A stretch of DNA of 64,000 nt from Aristolochia californica. Its lineage: Eukaryota; Streptophyta; Magnoliopsida; Piperales; Aristolochiaceae. The stretch spans positions 30,315,708-30,379,707 of the forward strand of contig JARWKL010000009.1 in the NCBI GenBank assembly GCA_029961685.1, given 5' to 3'. The notes beneath the pieces are model-generated. The model ran no database searches, was not told the DNA's origin, and was given only the letters and a program-made list of their open reading frames with translations. Shown piece by piece: positions 20,701-30,770 of the stretch (position 1 is the first letter of the stretch; the number at the start of each line of letters is the position of its first letter). The position numbers and the translations under genes are program-made.

Positions 20701-23700
20701 TCCAAAACAATGTTTATGGGCTGTAATTCTATCATGATCTTTTGACATCTAGGGATGTTGCATTAGAATCTAATTTTATTGTTGGCAGGCTGAGTTGCAA
20801 AAGATGAGAGTTGAAATGGCAGGCATGAAAAGAGATGCTGAGCATTACTCGCGACAGGTTAACACATCCTCTTTGGAACTACAATGTTTTTCCATGACGT
20901 TTTTAACCCATAATAAGCTTCTTTGATAGAAATAGAAAGGAGGGAGAAACTGGATTAATATATATAATATAATATATTATATATAAATTACAATATATAT
21001 ATATATATAGTGAATAGATGCATTACAACAGTCATACAGAAAAGGAAACAAATGAAAATAGTAAAAATATAATAACTACTACTTAGGAGCTCTTTTTTTT
21101 TTTTTGAAATGATTACTTAGGAGCTCTTTGGAAAACATAAAAACTTACATCACCAATTAAAATTGAATTCTGACTAACTAAATTAGAAAACCACTTGCTA
21201 GAGAAGAATCCCAGCAACTAACTCAGATGGAAACTACCAACAATGGACTTGTTAACATTATGACTTTTTAAATTGATTAATAATAAAGGAAACTTACTAA
21301 AGAAACACTTTTCCTAAAGGGCACTCTCCCTAATAGATTAGTTTCCTAAAAAAATAGCTTTCAAATATAGAAATGATTGTAGTTCAATTTTCTTCTTTCC
21401 TTTTCTTATATGACTTTCTTCTTCCACAAGTGAGCCTTGTACTACCTCATGATCATAACTGCTCATGTCCGGTTGTAAGAAGTTGATTCCAAGAAGATTT
21501 TGATCAATCCATATCAAAGGGAGTGTCGACATTGTTCAACCATCTAGGTTTGAACACTCATCCTTGGACATCCCTTTCGCCTTATTTCATCGATCTTGAG
21601 TGTTTCCTTTTGTTTTTCTTTTCTTCTCTCGATAGTGATCCACTTCTCAATCATCTTCATTCTCTTCGTCAATGAGATCATGGTGGTTCCATCAGCATTC
21701 GGCTCAATCTTACTCGCTCCATGCATTCACTCTCTCACTCCATTTATAAAGACTTATAAGTCAACCTCTAATTTATTTATTTTTTTTTACTTTTACACAT
21801 TTTTCTAGTTGAAGAAGCCTTCTAGATATATTCCTAAAATTTTCTACGCATGGTCCTATGTAACATCTCAAGAAAGTTTCAACAAAAATTTTGGTGCACC
21901 CCAAAATTTTCTATTAAGTTTTTCAAAAGTTTTGAAAATAGAATCCCCCTTTGAAATCGTAATGCAAGTGTAAAAGTGGTGGGGACACCAGTATGCCCAT
22001 TGGTTCCCAGTGGACCCATCAATTATGGTTCAAATTATTTTTATTTTATTTTTCCTAATTTTACTGGATTTGATCAAATAGTGATCTTATCTATTTTGAA
22101 ATTTAAATTTCAATTCGAATTTTAGTTTATCTTTCTGATTTTAATGGATTTGATCAAATAGTGCTCTTATATATTTTAATCTTAAATTTTAATTATAAGT
22201 TATTTATAGGCTGTAACAGTATGTGTAATGCATCTTTGATAATATATTTTTGAAATCTCCTTGTTTCGGGTCTCCCCTTTCTACTTGTTCTTCCCCTTCT
22301 TATTTTTTCTCTATCCTCCTTTTTCTAAATTATTCGTCTCTATTCTCCTATTTATCATTTCACATACGACAATTATATTCACTCCGTCACGTGTTCATCC
22401 CTCATTAGTTTGGTATCAGAGCAAAAATCTTGTTTCTTCTCCTCTCTGTCTTTTCCTTTATTCTCTATTTCGGCAGCTAAATTGTCCCCTGGTCGATGCT
22501 ACTTCCCTCTCCCAGCAGCTAAATTGTTCCCTAGTTGATGCTACTTCCCTCTTTCAGCCGTATGTGCAGTGACCATACACGCTTGCAGTGACAGTAATTT
22601 CAGCCCGTCACGATTGACACCATCCCATTTTCCCTCCCCGTGTCATAGATCCTCGCTCAACCAAAATCGAAGTCTCCTCCTACCGCAGAACACGCCAGCC
22701 GTCACCAATTGACAAATCCGAGCGATTTCCATCGCCAACCAGCCTTTCCCACCCACCGACTGACATTGTCAATCCGTCACCACCTTTAGCAAAGCAGAAT
22801 GAGAGAGAAAGAAAGGAGCATGAGCTCGCCATTCGTCAGCCTCTCTGTCGCCGCCTCTCACTGCATCCGACCATCTGGCCTCCTTCCCTAGCCCCGATGA
22901 CTTCTGCGACCGAACCCGTTCTATTGCATACACCATGTCACTGCCAAAATCCACCTTTCCCGTCGATCATCAGCCACATGTTCTGATGCATCCCTGCCAC
23001 CCCACCACCCAACCACCACCGGAGCTTCTACACCCTTTGGAACCATCGACCCTTGACGACGCTACACCTCTTAGTTAACGCATGTGCGTTATTCACAAGT
23101 GCAAAAAAATAATTTTCGAAAAAAAAATCTTTCCCCCTTTGTGCCTTTTGGTTCAAAATGGGTGGGCAAGAGATGCAGACAATACAATTAGGGTACAAAC
23201 CAAACAAGACACTAATTATGCTCAACAGAACTGATGCTTTATTCTAATACAATGTTAAAGTTGGGTCTATGTCTATCCCAAAATGATTAGCAAAAATTAG
23301 GAAGTTGTTTCCCAACTAATAACCATAGGAATTGGACTATTTCCACTAATAGTAAGAAATCTTGTCCATCAGGCAATTAATAGTATTCACTTAGATAATT
23401 ATAACTTCATTGTTTATTAGTTGAACCTCTTGACTTGATTTCCAATTTAATGAGGCAATTTGAACTTTTGAAAATCACTACATACAGAAAATTTCCAGCA
23501 TTGGTTCTTTGAATTGGCAAAACATAGACATTATAGTACTTACCTCTAAAATAGTAAAGTCAACTAGATTAAGGGGTAGCATATTGTAAAATCAGAGGAA
23601 AATTGATAGAAGAAGAAGGGGAAGGTGAAAGCAGCGTGAAGGCTGCTGTACAATTAGTGAAGAAATCCACCCCTAATCTCTTTTATTAACTTGAATGAGA

Positions 23701-26258
23701 GAGGGACTAAAAAAAGACAGAAATGCCCCTCTTCTACACCCTTACGTAATACACTTAAAACCAATTAGGAAAAACATAAGAAAAAGACCAGATATTAAGA
23801 TACTCTTATAGCCTAGCTCCTAACAAGATACCGGGTCACTAAGAGACAGTATTACCTAGGTAAAATTACCAACATACCCCTGTTCCATATTTTCTAACAC
23901 ATGTCACTTGTCAGATCCAAATTCACAGTGTTAAGTCCGAACACTGTCTAGATTACATCCTCCTTATTAACAGTGAGAAATCAGAAAAGTTTTTGTCTCT
24001 TTTTCTTTGTTTTTTTTTTCTCATTTCAGGTTTAGGAGACCCAAGAAGCTGCTGAGGTACTTTACATGTAGTTATTCATTTTAGGATGATCTAGAAAAAG
24101 AATTTAAAGAGAGATAACCTTGAAGATCCTGGACATAAGAGGAAAAATTTAGAGTCTTGAGAGGAATCAGAATAGAGGTGTTTCTTGATCTATCCTTGTA
24201 ACTTTTTGTAGCCAACTTTATAAATCCTCCTTTTGTAGATAAACCTTAAATGTAAGAAACAAGGAATCTGGATGTAGAAAGGACCAGTTCCTTGTAAGTT
24301 ATGAGCAACCCTATTCGAATTTAACCATTAGATTTACATGTGATGGCTTACTTTTCCACTTCTCTTCCTTTTCATCCAAACAGGAGTATCCTCTCTCTGA
24401 AATTCCATTTGTAAACTCAAAATTCAATTCGAAAATGGTTTTTGGATTCATGTGAAGGATGCCTGTTCAACAAAATTGGGATGTCCTCGATCTGTGTTCG
24501 GGCATGTCTGAAAATATTATTTGCTTTCATTCATTTTGTGAATGTGTGACAAAGTCACAGAATTCACTTCTCCTAGCAGTTTTGTTCTTTAATCTCTTCG
24601 ACCCTTTCATTTGATACATTGCTTGCTGGTAGTGTTGGTTTTCTATTTCACATCTTTAAGTTGTTGTCTGTGATTACAAAATTCAGGAACATATGGAACT
24701 AGAGAAGAGATACCGTGAATTGACTGATTTGTTGGTATGTAGAGTTTAAGTTGCTTTGCATTCTGCCAATTATTCATGTGCTTTATTTATTTGTGAACTG
24801 ATGAGCCATGGTGCTGATTCAGTACTACAAACAAACACAACTTGAAGCTATGGCAAGTGAAAAAGCAACAGCAGAGTTCCAACTGGAGAAAGAAGCCAAA
24901 CGTCTTCAAGAAGCACAGGTTGGTGGAATCTTTTTCAGTTGCTGGTAAGGAGCTTCTCAATGTCTTGTCATGGGAACTTTGCACCTTTGTAGCTGTTGGA
25001 TTTGTCCCTTTTTCACTGAGCAAGTGCCTTACTCTCTTTTCAATTAAAACTGTTTTTATTATTCGGCAAAAATAAACTTCATTTTGTCTTGTCATGAGTG
25101 ATTTTACTTCTATTGACAGGTAGAAGCAGAAAGAAGTAGAGTGTCACGTCGAGCATCATCATCCTGGGAAGATGATGCTGATTTTAAAGCACTTGAGTAT
25201 GAAAACTTCTCTTATAAGATTGGTTATGTGTTTTACCTGTTCATCGACACTGTCATTGTTTCCTCTAGATCTAAGAGCTATCATGATAATTCGATTTTGT
25301 GCTTTAGGCAGAGGTAATTCATATTTTTTACAACAGATTTTTGACTTCTGGGAATATTTGTGATGGAACCTAGTCTTTTACCTGTGGATAGTCTTCTTCT
25401 CTTCGACTTTTTAATGATTTTTTCAAGCATTCAAAGAGAAAAAAAAACTCTCATATGTAAATTGTCATTTGTCATGTGAGTTGTAGGGTCTTACTCTTCA
25501 TTGGAAATTGAGAAGGGATTCGTGATGTCATGAAACCTAGCATGCTATATCTTTTGACAAACTGTTTTGAATTTCTTTTCTGTGTTCCTTCTGGTATTTA
25601 TGACAGTTAAGCACTAGTTAATTATAATGATAATAATTGCAGGCCTCTACCCTTACACCATCGTCACATGGTTGGGGCAAGCATACAGGTCTCTCTCTCT
25701 ATCTACGTATATAAATATGTATATGTATATATTGTATGCATATAAAACCTTTTTTTTACTGAGAATTTTCTGGTGCATATTGTTATTTTCAGATCCAAAA
25801 AGCAGTGAAGCTTATAGATTCTGGTGCTGCCAGTGCTACTAGATTTCTTTGGCGGTATCCAATTGCTCGAGTCCTCTTACTCTTCTACCTGGTGAGAACA
25901 GGCTTCTAAGTTCCCCTTTTCTTTGACTTCAATTATAGGAATGATAAAAGGAAAAATAACAGATAGTTCCCAGCTGTTTTTTGATGTTCAACTTCAAGCA
26001 CCTGGAAAACTATAAATGTTTGCTATTTTCATGTACTTGTCTTCAGGTATTCGTCCATCTTTTTTTGATGTTTCTGCTGCATCGCCTTCAGGTATGCATG
26101 GGTCTATTTTTTCTTGGTGTGGATCTTGTGCTTGATTACAAATGAATGACTTGAAACAAAAGTGCCTATTTATTTGTGCTTTTCAGGAGCAAGCAGACAG
26201 TTTTGCTGCCAAAGAAGTTGCGGCATCCATGGGACTTGCCTCATCTAACTTACCATGA
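8771..26258 (+). CDS. GC1: Golgin candidate 1 / golgin-84 homologue, 21 coding exons
   Basis: Coiled-coil Golgi tether of 764 codons, anchored by a C-terminal tail. Exons: 8771-8798, 10881-10961, 11472-11515, 11611-12411, 14404-14466, 14791-14868, 14986-15189, 16111-16167, 16286-16360, 16448-16519, 17112-17174, 17264-17362, 20365-20442, 20789-20857, 24687-24734, 24823-24918, 25120-25196, 25643-25688, 25793-25891, 26047-26091, 26187-26258. All phases agree. The start MASWLKVAEDLFEVVDRRAK matches the family's amphipathic N-terminus and is split by intron 1 after 28 nt. A low-complexity acidic region (aa 52-318) holds 12-residue repeats. The coiled coil runs from about 330 to 690 (TTGQSKEARLARVCAGLSSR, TSLNQELQDME-like, YRELTDLLYYKQTQLE). 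The membrane anchor ARVLLLFYLVFVHLFLMFLL is at about 718-737. Exon 3 could begin 3 nt later. Introns 1, 4, 12 and 14 carry transposons; no exon is broken. Confidence 0.93.
9640..9990 (-). mobile_element. Antisense LINE (L1-type) remnant in golgin intron 1
   Basis: Read on the minus strand, two pieces typical of the C-terminal part of plant LINE ORF2 are visible. Near 9925-9885 is IPWMVWLERNKTHIEQ, like the end of the zinc-binding zf-RVT domain. Near 9720-9690 is HSSNHVSDALAKE, like the end of the LINE RNase H domain. The region between them is too short for a whole RNase H domain, so the copy is deleted and broken by stops. This is inference from short motifs. Confidence 0.4.
11372..11441. 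repeat. Perfect 35-bp tandem duplication in golgin intron 2
   Basis: Two identical, adjacent 35-bp units start tagtttattcacttcttaat (11372-11406 and 11407-11441), 30 bp upstream of exon 3. Exact identity suggests a recent duplication. Confidence 0.85.
12169..12372 (+). repeat. 36-bp coding tandem repeat (KTQQEQKNDSAA) in golgin exon 4
   Basis: Five full 12-codon units (12169, 12205, 12241, 12277, 12313) and a partial sixth (12349) encode variants of KTQQEQKNDSAA at about residues 238-305. The first two units are the most diverged (TQQDQGNDS, SQQDLKNYS); the last three are nearly identical. The repeat stays in frame, so it lengthens the disordered or helical linker before the coiled coil. Confidence 0.9.
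17596..17974. mobile_element. hAT-type MITE with perfect 8-bp target duplication
   Basis: The element proper is 17604-17966 (363 bp), in golgin intron 12. It begins TAGAGGTGAGCATC and ends CGATCCCTA, so the termini are imperfect inverted repeats (TAGAGGT / TAGGGAT). It is flanked on both sides by the identical octamer attttggg (17596-17603 and 17967-17974). An 8-bp duplication with TA(G)...CTA ends is the mark of the hAT superfamily. The interior is rich in GGGGACGGGG-type tracts and has no coding capacity. Confidence 0.85.
18564..19967 (+). mobile_element. 5'-truncated L1-type LINE, ORF2 3' end
   Basis: In golgin intron 12, sense strand. A broken reading frame from about 18670 shows the zf-RVT region: DKMIWWLNKSGTFTVSFAYT, then in shifted frame ILTADNLRCRDNHNARNFCP with CPLCSSEEEIASHLL, and WKERNNKRFN. 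An RNase H-like part follows (LLHGLIVFREDICGPLHIEG, then ANFVADLLAKQGVS). The copy ends with a polyadenylation-like aataaaatc and an A-rich tail (19950-19966). It has several frameshifts and stops. The reverse-transcriptase core and endonuclease are absent. A 9-bp match, ctatagtta, at 18555-18563 and 19968-19976 may be the target duplication, so the start is given at 18564, but this is weak. Confidence 0.75.
19977..20232. mobile_element. Small LTR/TRIM-like element remnant
   Basis: Two direct repeats 190 bp apart share gagaaatg..ctcctaac...ctagt.attttgggatgg..ttgga.cc (19982-20040 and 20172-20232). A short non-coding interior and a purine tract (gtggggggat, about 20156-20165) precede the second copy. 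The order LTR end, interior, purine tract, LTR fits a TRIM-like element whose first LTR is 5'-truncated. A related LTR lies at 62239-62400. Confidence 0.5.
20229..20254. repeat. (AC)n/(AT)n microsatellite
   Basis: An aacacacacac run passes directly into atatatatgtatg at the right end of the small LTR remnant in golgin intron 12. Confidence 0.8.
20961..21010. repeat. AT-rich simple repeat
   Basis: An imperfect atatataatat/atatatatatat tract in golgin intron 14. Confidence 0.8.
21859..23230 (+). mobile_element. LTR retrotransposon 5' end remnant in golgin intron 14
   Basis: A probable 5' LTR (21859-22404) begins TGTAACATCTC and ends CCTCA. A perfect primer-binding site, tggtatcagagc, follows at 22411-22422, then a CT-rich, ORF-poor leader to about 23230. 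No gag, pol or second LTR was recognised, so only the 5' end remains. The LTR contains an 80-bp internal duplication, and the leader a 42-bp one. The remaining 3' part of the intron (23231-24686) shows nothing recognisable. Confidence 0.55.
22411..22422 (+). other. Primer-binding site (tRNA-iMet)
   Basis: Exact tggtatcagagc six bases after the presumed LTR end at 22404. Confidence 0.7.
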
Positions 26259-26989
26259 GGATTTATCAGGTTAAAGGCTGCAACTTAGGTATCTTTGATG
26301 TGTTTCTTACTCGTTACAGGGAAACTCCACAATTCGTTTGCAATTTTTTTTTGCCAATTGGTAATTTGTATTCATTATTTGTTCTTATATAGCGACCTGA
26401 ATGCATTGTACAAATGATAGGGAAATTATACAATGAAACAAAAAAAATCAATTGACCATCCTCATGTTTTACCCAAGCTTTATTTATAATTTGATCTGTT
26501 CTGGAGGCCCTTTCAATCATTGTCGGAAAGTTGTTGACTGACTTGCTGAGTTGGTTGGTGACGTGATGAGTCAACTGGTATCAAAGGAAACCCTTTTCAA
26601 TTTTTTTTATGACTGGAAATGTACTAGGCACTGATGATTTTACTCGAACACGGCAGATTTATGAGGTGAACTTGCTAGGTTGTTGAAGTCCACAGTTTTA
26701 CAAAGTAGTATTATGAAGCTTAATATTTCATTTTAACTGGTAAGTAAGAAGAGGGAACGAGCTTAATGAAGACTTTTGGTCTAGAAGAACAAGTATTGAC
26801 ATTCTACGGAGGACATGAAACAATGCAAGGTACTATTTTCTTATTCTCCTTTTTCTTCTGATTGTTCTCCTATTTTTTACCACACAGCAGACTCTGAATT
26901 TGATGGTGTCCTATGTGACTTTCTGACTGTAGTATTTCCATCATCTTTATTGCGTTGTGCTCTTTAAATAAATTTGAATTTAAAGATAT
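26259..26989. other. Golgin 3' UTR and intergenic spacer
   Basis: No further gene. The proximal part should be the 3' UTR of the golgin gene; aaataaa-like signals occur near 26965. The spacer ends at the LTR of the copia element. Confidence 0.5.
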
Positions 26990-27279
26990 TGTTGAAAAAC
27001 AAGTATAGGGGCATTTTGGTTATTTTACCTTATCTTTATTTATATTTCTTGATGTAATCTTGTTCTATTTGTCCAACTATTTTTATGGACTAAGTTTCAT
27101 GTAAAGAGAACACGTAGAATAGGAGATATAGAAAGATTAGGGTTTACACTTAAGTAAGGGCATTTTTGAAATTGTACCCAAACTCTTATTACAAATAGGG
27201 GTTGAGGGCAACGCATATCAGTTTCTCCTTCTCTTCTCCACTTTCTCTCCCTCTCATTCTCTCTCTTCTTAACTTTTTT
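26990..27279 (+). repeat. 5' LTR of copia element D
   Basis: Starts TGTTGAAAAAC and ends just before the primer-binding site. It contains a CT-rich R/U5-like tail (about 27220-27270). The exact 3' border is uncertain because no CA end was seen and there is no second LTR to compare. Confidence 0.55.
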
Positions 27280-27280
27280 A

Positions 27281-27292
27281 TGGTATCAGAGT
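27281..27292 (+). other. Primer-binding site of element D
   Basis: tggtatcagagt is the tRNA-iMet primer site with one mismatch in the last position. Confidence 0.7.
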
Positions 27293-27765
27293 TGTAGATC
27301 GCATATGGGATGACTTTTTGTCAATTTTTTCATCATTTTGAAGCAGACGTCTACATAATGATAGGATTTTCATCTAGTATTTGGCTACTGGTTAATAAAA
27401 ATCCAATTTTTTCTCCTTGTCTCTCTGCCATAACACTAAGGTTACTGGTTCTACTATTCTAAGAAGAAATTTTGATGTTCGCCCAAAAGAGGTTTTTTAT
27501 GTTCATCTCGAGATGTGCGCCAACTTCCAGATCTGTCACTACTGACATCATCTTCGGCATCTACAGACGTCAGCCCTAGTGCTGCTCTCAGGGCACTGTA
27601 TCTTTAGGAATTTGATCCTTGTGTTGGATTTTTGGATCTCTTGACCAGTGCACATCATCTATCTGCCCTAATCGTAATTTTACATGGTGGGCCCCACTTA
27701 AGCTGGTTGATTTGGAACTTTTTGAAAATTTTATTTGATCTGTTTGGTATTTTTATTTATCTGAT

Positions 27766-28602
27766 ATGGTTGATTCTAGTGAGGTTTACACTCCATCTAA
27801 AGAATCATATCATCCGGATAGTAAAGATATTATTACTATCACCTTTAAAAAGTTGAATGGTGATAAATACCTTACTTGGTCTAGATCTGTTAGAATGTAA
27901 GAGCAAAAAAAGCTGAAATTTATTAGGGATGACCATCCTGTCCCTTAAAAGAGGCTGAAGACAATCAAGTGATGACTTGGATTGTCAACAACATGGAATC
28001 TAATATCAGGAGCCAAGTTATGAATTTTGAAACGGCCAAAGTCATGTGGCTGTCTTTGGAAGCTCTTTATGGATAAGAGAGCAATCTTTCCAGGGGTTAT
28101 GAATTATATACAAATTTCTTTGGCTTGAAAAGGGGTAATAAAACTATGACAGAATATTATAGTTCTTTTTTGAGTATTTGGCAGGAGATCAATGTCTTTC
28201 ATCCATTTACTACAAATGAATAGGAACTCCGAAAACAACAAAGTGAACTCCTTGTGGCAAAATTTCTGGATGGTTTGGGTGCTGAATTTTACAGCATAAA
28301 GGCACAAATTCTGATCTCAGATGAAGTGCCTAACATCTCTACTACCTTTTAATAGGGTACAAAGAACTGAAAAAATAGTTGTGCCTAAAGCTGAAAAAGA
28401 TACCAAAGTGGGTGAAGCTACTGCCCTTAATACATTAACTACAACATCTAATTCTACTGAGACGTCTAGAGGGTGCACAAGGACTAGCAAAGGCAGAGGA
28501 AGAAGCCGAGGAGATGGTAAATTTGAGCGCAAGTGCGCTCACTATGGATGCACAAATCATTACTCAGATAGATGTTGGATAAAGTTTGGGAAGCCTGTGT
28601 AG
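27766..28602 (+). pseudogene. Copia gag remnant
   Basis: The broken frame begins near VDSSEVYTPSKESYHPDSKD, then KLNGDKYLTWSRSVRM, a typical copia UBN2-type gag start. It ends with a basic stretch and a CCHC-like knuckle at about 28530-28580 (KCAHYGCTNHYSDRCW) in which the second zinc cysteine is displaced. At least five in-frame stops or frameshifts lie between these parts. Confidence 0.75.
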
Positions 28603-30096
28603 ACAAACGCTATTACACATGAGGGTACAACTCCAGGGTCTAAAACTACAACATCGTCCCACCTGGTGCTCTAGATCGTCCCATTGCCTCGTTAAGCATG
28701 TTAGCCTTGCTAATGGGTCAGTTTCATCAGTACAGGCAATCAGGTACTGTTACTCTTGCTCCTTTTCTTTCCCCTCAATCTGCACTTTTAGTTCCTAATT
28801 TTCCTTTAAATTTGTTGTCCGTCAGTCAACTGACTAAGTCCATGAATTGCTCTCTAACCTTTTATCCTACTCATTGTGTTTTCAGGATCTCGTGATGAGG
28901 AAGATGATTTGTTGCACTTGTGAGAGAGGGAGACTACACTATCTTGACAACCACAACCCAGATAGTACTTTGCATACATGACACACAACTTATTCACCTT
29001 TTTAGTGGCATCTCATACTCGGTCATCCATCTCCTGCAAAACCGATTCAAGTAGTTCCAAATTTTCTTTCTAGTATGACTTTTCAGTGCGAGTCATGTCA
29101 ATTGGGCAAGCATCACCAGAACTTTTTTCCTGTTTCATCTCATAAGATAAGTGAACTATTTGAGTTTGTCCACTCAAATGTTTGGGCCTTTGTCATGTGA
29201 CCAGTCAGTTTGGTCATAGGTATTTTATTTTGTTTATTGATGATTTTAGTAAATGTACTTGGATTTATCTCATGCAAGAAAAATCTAAAGCCTTTGTTGT
29301 ATTTCAACTATTTTACAAGATAAAGAATCTGTTTGCCAACTCTATCCATATCTTGTGAACAGACAATGGTCTTGAATTTATGAACCGTAAATTTGACTTT
29401 TTTGTCAGTTACAAGGAATCTTTCATCGGACTTCTTGTGTTCACTCCACAACAAAATGTTGTTGTTGAACACAAGAATCGTCACTTGAGGTAGCTCACAC
29501 TATGTTAATTCATATGAATGTACCTAAGCCATATTGTGTTGTTGTTCTTACTGCATATTTTCTGATAAATAGAATGTCGTCTTTTGCTCTTGATGGCAAG
29601 ATTCTCATTTAGATTGTTTTACCCACTTCACCTATTTTCCCTGTATCACCCCGTGTGTTTGGGTGTGTAGTTTTGCACATATCTTTGATCCCTCCGAGTA
29701 TAAATTGTTTCCTCATTTTGTTAAATGTATTTTTCTGGGATATTCTCAGACACAAAAAGAATACAAATGTTACTGGCCATCTATGAGGAAAACATTTGTA
29801 TATGTAGATGTTACTTTCTTCAAGGATGTTTCTTTTTTGAATCTTCCAAGTCTGAGTCAGTTCCTCTTGTACCTTTTGTACCTAGTCCTGTTATTACTAT
29901 TCTAGTTGATGAATGTGTTCCGAATTCATGTGATGCTCCTACTGAGAAACCACTGTAGCGCCCCCCCCCCCCAACCCATGATTCTTCCTCGTCTCCTGAT
30001 CTTGAAGTAAGTGATCTCCACCTTCCTATCGCTCTTCTAAAAGGTATTCACAATGGTACTCGCCACCCTCTATCTCACTTTGTCTCATTTGATTCC

Positions 30097-30770
30097 TTGT
30101 CTGATAATTATCTTAAGTTTGCTTTGCCCATCTCCTCTTGCACTATTCTTTCTTCAGTGCAGGATGCTCCATTGACAACTCATTGGAAGAAAGTTATGGA
30201 TGTTGAGATGAAAGCACTAATCGATATAAGGTCTTGGGAGTTATGTGCTTTACCTCCAAGTGTTGATGTGGTTGGAAGTCGGTGGGTCTATACAGTTAAA
30301 TACAACTCTAATGGATCTGTTGAACGGTATAAGGTTCATCTTATTGCCAATGGATTTACTCAGATCTTTGGTGTAGATGTTTTTGAGACTTTTTCTCTGG
30401 TTTCCTGCTTATCTCTTGTTTGCATATTCATTTCAGTTGTTGTCCATCAAAGTTGGTCTTTGTTTCGACTGGATATTAAAAATGTCTTTTTAGATGGTGA
30501 TCTTGAAGAGGAAGTCTTTATGGAACAACCTCCAGGGTATGTTGCTCAGGGGGAGACACATAAGGTATGTCGACTCAAGAAGACCCTTTATGGCTTACAA
30601 CAAAGTCCACAAGCATGGTTTGAGAAATTTAATCAAGTGGTTATAACCATGGGATTTCGTAGAAACCACTATGAGCACACTGTTAATTATGAACCGATCG
30701 TCTGAAATTATTATCTTATTAATGTATGTAGATGATATCATGCTGCCTATAGAGTCAAACTTTTAATTTA
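30097..30770 (+). pseudogene. Copia reverse transcriptase N-terminal part
   Basis: 202 codons of open frame to 30705 show the RVT_2 start: WKKVMDVEMKALIDIRSWEL, VGSRWVYTVKYNSNGSVERY, LFRLDIKNVFLDGDLEEEVF and KTLYGLQQSPQAWFEKFNQV. After a frameshift near 30700 the YVDDI catalytic motif appears at about 30728, and the sequence then loses similarity. The usual finger residue in the RL.A.G segment is changed (HLIANGF). Confidence 0.85.

Larger units (their letters stand above)
26990..30765 (+). mobile_element. Decayed Ty1/copia element D, 3'-truncated
   Basis: A probable 5' LTR (26990-27279, starting TGTTGAAAAACAAG) is followed by a primer site, tggtatcagag (27281). The polyprotein remnants follow in copia order: gag (27766-28602) with a degenerate zinc knuckle; a protease-linker part (NLLSVSQLTKSMNCSLTFYP, about 28810); integrase pieces (LGHPSPAKPIQVVPN near 29020, QCESCQLGKHHQN near 29085, KCIFLGYSQTQKEYKCYWPS near 29725); and RT (30097-30760), which stops at the YVDDI motif. 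Many stops and frameshifts occur throughout. RNase H and the 3' LTR are missing, so it is old and cannot move by itself. Confidence 0.85.

Noticed and set aside
22261..22572. 103-codon plus-strand frame
   Set aside because: Pyrimidine-rich LTR/leader sequence around a primer-binding site, not coding.
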